Shown here piece after piece: positions 1 through 6,075 of a stretch of DNA of 11,986 nucleotides. The translations under genes were made by a program, and so were the position numbers. The notes beneath the pieces are model-generated. The model was given only the letters and a program-made list of their open reading frames with translations, searched no databases and was not told where the DNA came from. Source of the stretch: Bacteroidales bacterium UBA1215. Its GTDB lineage: Bacteria; Bacteroidota; Bacteroidia; Bacteroidales; WCHB1-69. The stretch is from positions 1 to 11,986 of the forward strand of contig DBXJ01000017.1 of NCBI GenBank assembly GCA_002309475.1. The letters are read 5' to 3'. Position 1 is the first letter of the stretch. Each line of letters starts with the position of its first letter.

Positions 1-19
1 TGCATATTTTAGACTTGTC

Positions 20-568
20 ATGAAGTGGGTATGTATAACGGAAGCGGATTTTTATGCAGAGGAGGCCAAGGATATTTGCCGACTTTGTGCTGATGAACAT
101 GTTTTCCGTGTACACATTCGTAAACCCAATGCTACAAAAGAAGAATTTTATCATTTATTGAATCAATTATCAACAAGTTGCTTTGAGAAGATTAGTGTAC
201 ATGATTATTTTGAAGCAGTAGATGATTTTCCTATAACAGGCATTCATATAAATAGTCGTCATCCTGTCAAAAATCCTCATTTTAAAGGTCTTGTTAGTCG
301 TTCTTGTCATTCATTGGAAGAAGTGTGCCAATATAAAAACCACATGGATTATGTCTTTTTAAGCCCCGTTTTTGACAGTATTTCCAAACAAGGTTATCGT
401 GCGGCTTTTTCAATGGAAACTTTGGAACAGGCAAGAGGTATAATTGATGAAAAAGTATTTGCTTTGGGCGGTGTAACCCTAGATAAGATAACTATTTTGG
501 AGCAATTGCATTTCGGAGGTATAGCAGTTTATGGAAAACGCAGTCTGCAAATGCTCAAAGAAGTATAA
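20..568 (+). CDS. ThiE/TenI-like thiamine phosphate synthase family protein
   Basis: The 182-residue product resembles the ThiE/TenI TIM-barrel family. ThiE joins the thiazole and pyrimidine halves of thiamine in the cytosol; TenI homologues have a related or regulatory role. Visible family marks are an early VHIRKP segment (residues 31-36, like the L-x-LR-K strand), GIHINSRHP near residue 75, a SRSCHSLEEV segment, DYVFLSPVFDS (like DY-x-x-x-GP-x-F-x-T) and ALGGV near the C terminus. It is shorter than a typical ThiE of about 210 residues, and the catalytic pyrophosphate and Mg-binding residues of ThiE are not obviously all kept, so a TenI-like or divergent paralogue is possible. The reading frame stays open to the window edge, but the MKWVCITEADFY start matches how such proteins usually begin. 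An AraC-type gene starts 16 bp downstream. Family confident; exact reaction not. Confidence 0.75.
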   Translation: MKWVCITEADFYAEEAKDICRLCADEHVFRVHIRKPNATKEEFYHLLNQLSTSCFEKISVHDYFEAVDDFPITGIHINSRHPVKNPHFKGLVSRSCHSLEEVCQYKNHMDYVFLSPVFDSISKQGYRAAFSMETLEQARGIIDEKVFALGGVTLDKITILEQLHFGGIAVYGKRSLQMLKEV

Positions 569-584
569 ACAAAATTTATTCAAA

Positions 585-1136
585 ATGCAGGAATTGTATT
601 TAAGTGTTTTAGTAGTTTTTTTTGCTATATCAGCATTAGTTATGCTTATTTTATATGTACAAAAGCAACGAGATTATAGAAAATTGCTGGCGAAAATATT
701 GAAAGATAACGAAAAACGATTAGAAGTATTTGAAAAATTAGATTATAGCAAAAATCCGTCTATTGATGCAACTGATGAAAAAGTGCTGCAAAATGTGAGT
801 AAATTGTTTGAAGAAGACAAAATATATTTAGATAGTGAGTTGAATATGAAAATGTTGACAAAAAAGTTAAGAACCAATAGAACAACTCTTTCTCATGCAA
901 TTAACACCAATTACGGCAAAACTTTTCCTGCTCTATTAAGAGAGTACAGAGTGCAAGAAGCTATCAATTTAATGGGAAATTCAAAATATAAAAACTATAC
1001 TATCGATGCCATCAGCAGCATGAGTGGATTTAAAAATCGACAGGTTTTTTATCGTGTTTTTAAACGTGTAACAGGGGTAACACCTAATTATTATCGACAA
1101 ATTTTGAATATAGAAAATTATTCAAAACCTGAATAG
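585..1136 (+). CDS. Membrane-tethered AraC-type transcriptional regulator (copy 1)
   Basis: A 183-residue protein with one hydrophobic helix at about residues 3-24, then a basic stretch (QKQRDYRK) that would keep the rest cytoplasmic by the positive-inside rule, a charged linker, and a C-terminal AraC-family double helix-turn-helix from about residue 85. The end shows the family hallmark GFKNRQVFYRVFKR followed by VTGVTPNYYRQ. No periplasmic or ligand-binding domain is visible. The ATG at 585 is preferred over the one at 531: the 531 start overlaps the preceding gene by 38 bp, and alignment to its paralogue at 8093 begins at 585. In 25 residues of the second HTH the two copies differ at only two. 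Its position just upstream of the transporter/sulfate operon suggests it controls that operon, but the target is inferred. Confidence 0.82.
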   Translation: MQELYLSVLVVFFAISALVMLILYVQKQRDYRKLLAKILKDNEKRLEVFEKLDYSKNPSIDATDEKVLQNVSKLFEEDKIYLDSELNMKMLTKKLRTNRTTLSHAINTNYGKTFPALLREYRVQEAINLMGNSKYKNYTIDAISSMSGFKNRQVFYRVFKRVTGVTPNYYRQILNIENYSKPE

Positions 1137-1343
1137 TAAAAATCGTGTTTGATTAATAAAATTACCTATACCCAATGAAAATTAAAAAATTACACGGATA
1201 AGAAATGAATGATATTTGATATCTGCAAAATAGAAAGTCTATTTAATAAAAAATAAGTGCAATAATTTTGCAATAAGCAGGTTTTAAAAGAGAAAAAAGC
1301 AGTAAAAAATATATTTTGTTGCACATTACAAAAAGTATTATTT

Positions 1344-1389
1344 GTTAACAATTATATATGTATATAGTTGACAATCATGTATATATAAA
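1344..1389. repeat. Two adjacent 23-bp imperfect direct repeats (possible activator sites)
   Basis: Copies at 1344-1366 and 1367-1389 match at 18 of 23 positions by hand count, each beginning GTTRACAAT. A related GTTACAAG start follows at 1392, about 25 bp further on. Spacing near two helical turns is compatible with direct-repeat sites of AraC-type regulators. The strong AT richness lowers the significance. Confidence 0.4.
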
Positions 1390-1390
1390 A

Positions 1391-1482
1391 AGTTACAAGT
1401 CATTATTTTACAATAGTGACTTGTAATTGTAAAATGGTAACCGTTTACAATAAAAAGAATAACTAATTTTGCTCAAAATTCA
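1391..1482 (+). promoter_or_regulatory. Shared 92-bp regulatory element and promoter, copy A (pst-cys operon)
   Basis: This block aligns without gaps to 8655-8746 upstream of the porin, with 63 of 92 identical positions by hand count. Conserved blocks are AGTTACAAG (1391-1399), CATT (1401-1404), TTT (1407-1409), CAA (1411-1413), GTGAC (1416-1420), ATTGTAA (1426-1432), TGGTAAC (1435-1441), CTAATTTTGC (1463-1472) and AAAATTCA (1475-1482). TAATTTTG at 1464-1471 fits the Bacteroidota TAnnTTTG promoter box. No matching -33 TTG is seen at the usual distance, which suits an activator-dependent promoter. The upstream conserved blocks are the likely regulator site, and the two AraC-type proteins encoded nearby are the obvious candidates (inference). 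Confidence 0.75.
1393..1426. repeat. 10-bp perfect inverted repeat within element A
   Basis: TTACAAGTCA (1393-1402) and TGACTTGTAA (1417-1426) are exact reverse complements separated by 14 bp. A second dyad overlaps it by one base: ATTGTAAA (1426-1433) and TTTACAAT (1444-1451). Porin copy B does not keep the first dyad exactly, so the symmetry may be partly coincidental or specific to this promoter. There is no T-tract, so it is more likely an operator than a terminator. Confidence 0.5.
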
Positions 1483-1555
1483 TTATATCCAAAATTACAA
1501 TAAAATGGATTATTATTTTTTTTGACGAACATTAAATTTTTCAAATTGATAAAAA

Positions 1556-2524
1556 ATGAGACAGTTTTATTTATTTACATTATCGCTATTATTAATTTTA
1601 TTGGCAAGTTGTGGAAGTCATTCTTCAAAAACACAGACTGCAGGGGATGATCTAAAAGGTGAAATTTCTTTGTCCGGAGCTTTTGCTTTGTATCCTTTAG
1701 CAGTAGAATGGGGAGAAGAGTTTCAGCAATTGCATCCAGGAGTAAAAGTGGATATTTCAGCAGGCGGGGCTGGTAAAGGTATTACCGATGCTTTGGCAGG
1801 AATGGTTGATTTTGGAATGGTTTCTCGTGAATTGAATCCGGAGGAAATTTCAAAAGGTGCTCTTGGATTTGCTGTTGCCAAAGATGCAGTTGTTCCAACG
1901 ATCAATGAGAAGAATCCAAAAATAAATGAAATCCTCAAAAAAGGCTTGACACCGGAATTGGCGACAAAACTATGGATAACAGGAACAATCAAAACTTGGG
2001 GTGATTTGTTAGGTACAAACGATCAAACTCCTATACATGTTTATACCCGTAGCGATGCTTGTGGTGCAGCAGAAACCTTTGCAAATTGGTTTGGCAAAAA
2101 GCAAGAAGATCTGTCGGGAACGGCTGTTTTTGGCGATCCAGGACTTGCCAAAGCCGTTCAAGACGATATATATGGTATAGGATTCAATAATATTGGATAT
2201 GCCTATGATGCAAATACTAAAAAACCAAATCCGGGTTTGAAAATTGTTCCTCTTGATATAAATGAGGATGGAAAAATTACAGAAGATGAATATTTTTACA
2301 ATACAAAGAATGGTATAACCGATGCGATTGCATTGGGGAAATATCCTTCACCTCCTGCTCGTGATTTGTATTTGGTGTCAAAAGGGGTTCCAACCAATCC
2401 TGTAGTAGTAGAATTTTTGAAGTATGTTTTAAGCAAAGGTCAAGATAAGAATGAGCCGGTGGGCTACATTAGAATGAATGACGAAAAAATTCAGGCAAAT
2501 CTTGACAAACTACAAAGCAAATAA
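1556..2524 (+). CDS. pstS: PstS-like oxyanion-binding lipoprotein with altered ligand pocket
   Basis: A 322-residue substrate-binding protein. A lipoprotein signal ends in the lipobox L16-A-S-C19, predicting a lipid-anchored periplasmic receptor for the PstCAB-like importer encoded next. The PstS-type fold is marked by SGAFALYPL (40-48), AGGAGKG (69-75), VDFGMVSRE (84-92), RSDACGAAETF (165-175) and GKYPSPPARDLY (261-272). In phosphate-binding PstS proteins these segments normally supply Ser/Thr hydroxyls (GSTT-type, GGGSGTG, RSDGSGT). Here several are Ala, Lys or Cys (A42/F43, A72, K74, C169, A171), while R165, D167 and S90-R91 remain. This suggests the ligand may not be phosphate; given cysDNH downstream, sulfate is the candidate (inference). 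Residues 234-245 form a canonical EF-hand-type loop, DINEDGKITEDE, likely to bind calcium. Family certain, substrate uncertain. Confidence 0.85.
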   Translation: MRQFYLFTLSLLLILLASCGSHSSKTQTAGDDLKGEISLSGAFALYPLAVEWGEEFQQLHPGVKVDISAGGAGKGITDALAGMVDFGMVSRELNPEEISKGALGFAVAKDAVVPTINEKNPKINEILKKGLTPELATKLWITGTIKTWGDLLGTNDQTPIHVYTRSDACGAAETFANWFGKKQEDLSGTAVFGDPGLAKAVQDDIYGIGFNNIGYAYDANTKKPNPGLKIVPLDINEDGKITEDEYFYNTKNGITDAIALGKYPSPPARDLYLVSKGVPTNPVVVEFLKYVLSKGQDKNEPVGYIRMNDEKIQANLDKLQSK

Positions 2525-2531
2525 TCAATAA

Positions 2532-3428
2532 ATGAATATCAATAGCAAGCGATTGCTAAAAGAAAAAACAATGGGGGGGGCGATGTTTTTCATCACTATT
2601 CTCTCATTGTTGCTGGTAGTGGTTATGGGTGTGGGGCTTTATATGAAGTCGTCACCGATATTTAATGAATTGTCTTTGTTGGATATATTGACAGCAAGAG
2701 AATGGCGACCTGCAAAAAGCCAATTTGGATTTTTCCCATTTGTGATGGGAACTGTTTGGGTAACTCTTATAGCCATCATTATTGCATTTCCTATTTCTTT
2801 GTTTACCGCATTGTATCTTACTGAATATGCAAAATCAGTAGTTAGAAAATATGTATATCCCGCTTTGGATATTTTGGCAGCATTGCCATCGGTTATCTAT
2901 GGCGTATGGGGAACGCTGGTGGTAGTGCCATGGATTAGCAAAAAATTAGGACCTGTGTTTGTGGATTATACTTCTGGTTATACCGTATTAGCAGCAGGAA
3001 TAGTTCTTGGCATTATGATATTGCCACTTTTGGTCAGTTTGTTTGTAGAGATATTTTCCACTGTTCCTATGGCAATGCGGGAAGTATCGTTAGCACTTGG
3101 TTCTACACGATGGCAGTTGTCAACAAAAGTGATTATGAAAAAATCTTTGCCAGGCATTTTTGCCACTATTGTTTTGGCTGTTTCACGAGCCTTGGGCGAG
3201 ACAATAGCAGTATTAATGGTCTGTGGGAATGTCCCGCAAATTCCGCATTCTATTTTTGATGCATGTTATCCAATTCCGGCTTTAATAGCCAATAATTATG
3301 GAGAAATGCTTTCCATGCCGCTTTATGAGGCAGCTTTAATGTTGGCGGCAACCATTTTGTTTGTGGTTGTTTTGGTTTTCAATCTTACTTCACGAATTGT
3401 TTTAAGAAGAATTAGTAAAAACGACTGA
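2532..3428 (+). CDS. pstC: PstC-like ABC transporter permease
   Basis: A 298-residue inner-membrane permease with about six hydrophobic segments (roughly 15-38, 70-98, 110-135, 150-178, 208-230, 265-290). The cytoplasmic EAA loop that contacts the ATPase reads EVSLALGSTRW from E184 and runs to about G208. The RALGET motif (219-224) is kept; the equivalent Arg and Glu of E. coli PstC are recalled as needed for phosphate transport. The gene starts 7 bp after the receptor gene and ends 1 bp before the partner permease, so co-translation and heterodimer formation are expected. A run of eight G (2573-2580) lies in codons 14-17 just before the first membrane helix, a possible slippage site. ATG codons at 2571 and 2583 are alternative starts, but the 2532 start gives a normal cytoplasmic N terminus. 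Confidence 0.87.
   Translation: MNINSKRLLKEKTMGGAMFFITILSLLLVVVMGVGLYMKSSPIFNELSLLDILTAREWRPAKSQFGFFPFVMGTVWVTLIAIIIAFPISLFTALYLTEYAKSVVRKYVYPALDILAALPSVIYGVWGTLVVVPWISKKLGPVFVDYTSGYTVLAAGIVLGIMILPLLVSLFVEIFSTVPMAMREVSLALGSTRWQLSTKVIMKKSLPGIFATIVLAVSRALGETIAVLMVCGNVPQIPHSIFDACYPIPALIANNYGEMLSMPLYEAALMLAATILFVVVLVFNLTSRIVLRRISKND
2573..2580. repeat. G8 homopolymer in the 5' end of pstC
   Basis: Eight consecutive G residues follow the codon-14 ATG, encoding Gly-Gly and the first base of an Ala codon. Such a run stands out in AT-rich sequence. Gain or loss of one G would frameshift pstC almost at its start. Whether it varies cannot be told from one sequence; it could also be a sequencing error hotspot, though the frame is intact as given. 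Confidence 0.8.
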
Positions 3429-3429
3429 A

Positions 3430-4296
3430 ATGAAAAGTTCTCCCAAAAAACATCGTAAAAAATTTGTTGCAGCTATTGCAGCTCGCGTATGTATGTATTT
3501 GTCGTTGCTGGCAGTTTTCGCCTTTGCTATTGCCATTATTTGGGCTGTAATTCGTCGCGGCTGGCAATGTATTACATGGGAAATGGTGACAAGTCTTCCA
3601 GGAGGAGGCTTCTATATAGGCAAGTCAGGTGGATTTTTGAATGCTATTGTCGGAAGTATTTATATTGTAGGAGCGTCAACTATTCTTGGTTTGATAATCA
3701 GTATTCCGGCTGTTTTTTATTTGAATGTGTATTTGAAAAAAACATCCAAATTAGCTTATGTTGCTCGATTGGCCTATGATGTGCTTTTTGGTGTGCCGAG
3801 TATTGTATATGGAGCTTTTGCCTTTACGCTGATGATTGCAGTGGGTATGCGAACTTCGTTGTTAGGAGGTATTATTACAACAACATTGTTGATTATTCCT
3901 ATAATGATTCGAAGTATGGACGAAGTCGTCAAGAATGTACCTGATGAACTTTATGAAGCTTCCTATGCTTTGGGAAGCACTCGTTTGGAAACGGTGAAAT
4001 TGGTAATCAGGCAAATACTTTCCGGCATTGCTACAGCCACTTTGCTATCAGTTGGCCGTGCAATTGGAGATGCGGCCGGAGTTATGTTTACTGCAGGTTT
4101 CTCCGATTCTATTCCTACTTCTTTGACACAGCAAACAGCTACTTTACCGTTGAGTATTTTTTTTCAGTTGAGTGCTCCACAGGTAGAAGTGCAAGAAAGA
4201 GCATATGCCGCAGCTTTTGTTTTGACAATCATTGTTTTGATAATAAGTTTGTTAGGACGGTTTTTAACCAATAAATTCTCTAAACATAAAATCTAA
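3430..4296 (+). CDS. pstA: PstA-like ABC transporter permease
   Basis: A 288-residue inner-membrane permease, partner of the PstC-like protein, with a basic N terminus (KSSPKKHRKK) and about six hydrophobic segments. The EAA loop starts EASYALGSTR at E176. Downstream, R210-A-I-G-D-A-A occupies the place where phosphate PstA proteins usually have an Arg followed by G-E-T-A-P, so the GET is changed to GDA. It sits in a stretch linked to transport function, so the change fits altered specificity but does not prove it. The start codon lies 1 bp after the pstC stop. The ATPase gene begins 5 bp downstream, making a complete receptor-permease-permease-ATPase importer. Confidence 0.87.
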   Translation: MKSSPKKHRKKFVAAIAARVCMYLSLLAVFAFAIAIIWAVIRRGWQCITWEMVTSLPGGGFYIGKSGGFLNAIVGSIYIVGASTILGLIISIPAVFYLNVYLKKTSKLAYVARLAYDVLFGVPSIVYGAFAFTLMIAVGMRTSLLGGIITTTLLIIPIMIRSMDEVVKNVPDELYEASYALGSTRLETVKLVIRQILSGIATATLLSVGRAIGDAAGVMFTAGFSDSIPTSLTQQTATLPLSIFFQLSAPQVEVQERAYAAAFVLTIIVLIISLLGRFLTNKFSKHKI

Positions 4297-4301
4297 TATC
4301 C

Positions 4302-5144
4302 ATGACATTATTTGTAAAAAGACTGGCAAAAAGTGAAAATGGTTTTACCAAAGAAGAATTTTCTATGTTTAAACATGAGAATGAAGATTCTTCAGGATTA
4401 TATTGTGAAAAATTGAATGTTTCTATCAATGGTAATCACATTTTGAAAGATGTTTCCCTAAAAATTCCTAAAAATAAAATCACTTGTATAGTAGGACCTT
4501 CAGGGTGTGGAAAATCTACATTATTAAAAACTTTCAATCGGATTATTGACATGACCGAAGGGGTGAAAATTTCAGGGAAAATAATGTTGGGAAGTGAAAA
4601 TATTGCAGATATGTCTTTCAACGATCTTACTGAAATACGTCGTCGCATCGGCTTGGTGCCACAACGTCCATGTCCGTTGCCGATGAGTATTTATGACAAT
4701 ATTGCTTACGGTTGCCGGATTCATGGAATAACAAAGCGAAAAGATCTTAATAAAATTGTCGTTCATTATTTGAATGAAGTAGGACTTTGGAACGAGGTCC
4801 GCAATCGATTACAGACACCTGCAACAGGTCTTTCGATCGGACAGCAGCAGCGTTTGTGTTTGGCACGAAGTATTGCTGTTGAGCCTGAAATTATTCTTGC
4901 CGATGAGGCAACTTCTGCTCTTGACCCTGTTTCCAGCAAGATAGTGGAAGACTTGTTTGTCCGCTTAAAAGAAGATTATACCATAGTAATGGTAACACAT
5001 ACTTTGCGGCAGGCATTGCGTATTGCCGATTATGCAATTTTTATTTATATGGGCAAAGTTGTAGAAGAAGGTCCTGCAAAAGAAGTTTTTGAAAATCCAC
5101 AGAACGAACTTACAAAAAATTATTTATTAGGAGTTTTCAGTTAA
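4302..5144 (+). CDS. pstB: PstB-like ABC transporter ATPase
   Basis: A 280-residue ATPase that would energise the PstCA-like permease from the cytoplasmic face. Walker A is GPSGCGKST (65-73), the Q-loop is at Q121 within VPQRPCPLPMSIYDNIAYG, the ABC signature is LSIGQQQR (177-184), Walker B plus catalytic Glu is ILADEATSALD (198-208), and the switch His is H233 in VTHT. The MSIYDNIAYG segment is typical of PstB. The signature has Ile where LSGGQ is usual, and Ala replaces Pro in the usual DEPTSALD. A second ATG at 4365 (residue 22) would give a more typical PstB N terminus; the 4302 start is listed because it lies 5 bp after pstA. No phoU follows, unlike classical pst operons; cysD begins 11 bp later. 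Confidence 0.88.
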   Translation: MTLFVKRLAKSENGFTKEEFSMFKHENEDSSGLYCEKLNVSINGNHILKDVSLKIPKNKITCIVGPSGCGKSTLLKTFNRIIDMTEGVKISGKIMLGSENIADMSFNDLTEIRRRIGLVPQRPCPLPMSIYDNIAYGCRIHGITKRKDLNKIVVHYLNEVGLWNEVRNRLQTPATGLSIGQQQRLCLARSIAVEPEIILADEATSALDPVSSKIVEDLFVRLKEDYTIVMVTHTLRQALRIADYAIFIYMGKVVEEGPAKEVFENPQNELTKNYLLGVFS

Positions 5145-5155
5145 TCAACAAGTTT

Positions 5156-6064
5156 ATGGGACAAGATTATAAAATAACGCATTTAAAAGAATTGGAGTCT
5201 GAGGCCATTTATATTTTACGCGAAGTTGCTGAGCAATTCCAAAATCCTTGTATTTTGTTTTCCGGAGGAAAAGATAGTATTGTGGTAACTTACTTGGCAT
5301 ATAAGGCCTTTTATCCGTCAAAATTGCCATTTCCGTTGTTACATATTGATACAGGTCATAATTTTCAAGAAACCTTGGATTATCGTGACGAATTAGTAAA
5401 AAAACTTAATGCTCGTTTGATTGTCGGCTCGGTGCAGCAGTCAATAGATGAAGGCAGAGTGAAAGAAGAAACAGGATATAGTGCCAGCAGAAATAAATTA
5501 CAGACTGTAACACTATTGGATACTATTGAAAAATATAAATTTGATGTTGCCATAGGCGGGGCTCGTCGTGATGAAGAAAAAGCGAGGGCAAAGGAGAGAA
5601 TTTTTTCTCATAGAGATGAATTTGGACAGTGGAATCCCAAAAACCAGCGTCCGGAATTATGGAATCTGTTTAACGGTCACAAAAATGAAGGTGAGCATTT
5701 TCGGGTATTCCCTATCAGCAATTGGACAGAAATGGATGTTTGGCAATATATTTATCAAGAACAAATAGCCATGCCGAGTTTGTATTTTACGCATACTCGC
5801 GATGTCTTTCAACGTGACGGACAATGGTTGGCAGCATTGCCGTTTATGAAACTCAAACCAACTGAAAAAGTAGAAACCAGGCAAGTCCGTTGCCGTACGA
5901 TTGGAGATGTTACATGTACGGGGTTGACATTGTCAACAGCTCATACTTTGGAGGATATTATTGACGAAATTGCCGCAACACGTATCACTGAACGCGGTGG
6001 CCGTGCCGATGATAAACGTTCTGAAACTGCCATGGAAGATAGAAAAAAGGCAGGTTATTTTTAA
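5156..6064 (+). CDS. cysD: Sulfate adenylyltransferase subunit 2 (CysD)
   Basis: A 302-residue cytoplasmic protein, the usual CysD length. With the GTPase CysN it makes adenosine 5'-phosphosulfate (APS) from sulfate and ATP, the first step of sulfate assimilation. The ATP-pyrophosphatase PP-loop SGGKDS lies at 36-41. Further family marks are HIDTGHNFQET, GGARRDEEKARAKER, FRVFPISNWTEMDVW, and the C-terminal RCRTIGDVTCTG and RGGRADDKRSETAMEDRKK-type segments. It follows the ABC ATPase gene by 11 bp and precedes cysN by 11 bp, placing sulfate activation in the same transcript as the Pst-like importer. No broken motifs were seen. Identification is firm. Confidence 0.96.
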   Translation: MGQDYKITHLKELESEAIYILREVAEQFQNPCILFSGGKDSIVVTYLAYKAFYPSKLPFPLLHIDTGHNFQETLDYRDELVKKLNARLIVGSVQQSIDEGRVKEETGYSASRNKLQTVTLLDTIEKYKFDVAIGGARRDEEKARAKERIFSHRDEFGQWNPKNQRPELWNLFNGHKNEGEHFRVFPISNWTEMDVWQYIYQEQIAMPSLYFTHTRDVFQRDGQWLAALPFMKLKPTEKVETRQVRCRTIGDVTCTGLTLSTAHTLEDIIDEIAATRITERGGRADDKRSETAMEDRKKAGYF

Positions 6065-6075
6065 TAGAAAGCAAA

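Larger units (their letters stand above)
1137..1555. promoter_or_regulatory. 419-bp AT-rich regulatory intergenic region upstream of the pst-cys operon
   Basis: No convincing gene is present here. The first two thirds are very AT-rich; a possible TAATTTTG box at 1263-1270 lies inside a TGCAA/TTGCA dyad (1258-1272) but lacks a clear -33 TTG. From 1342 onward the region becomes structured: a perfect TTGTTAACAA palindrome (1342-1351), two adjacent 23-bp direct repeats, a 10-bp inverted repeat, and a promoter block shared with the porin gene. The transcript predicted from the 1464 box would have a leader of about 80 nt before pstS. No riboswitch was recognised and no clear terminator for the upstream regulator was found. 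Confidence 0.6.

Noticed and set aside
531..584. Upstream ATG that would lengthen the first AraC-type regulator by 18 residues
   Set aside because: It overlaps the preceding gene by 38 bp, and similarity to the paralogue at 8093 begins at the ATG at 585.
1258..1272. TAATTTTG box inside a TGCAA/TTGCA dyad as a second operon promoter
   Set aside because: No -33 TTG at the right distance, and AT-rich DNA yields such boxes by chance; mentioned only in the intergenic entry.
1137..1555. Riboswitch or small RNA in the long leader region
   Set aside because: No S-box, cobalamin, TPP or other riboswitch core was recognised; the structure seen is better explained as DNA-binding sites.
1556..5144. Ordinary phosphate-uptake (pst-phoU) operon
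   Set aside because: Not fully excluded, but phoU is missing, cysDNH are fused into the transcript unit, and the receptor pocket motifs differ from phosphate receptors.
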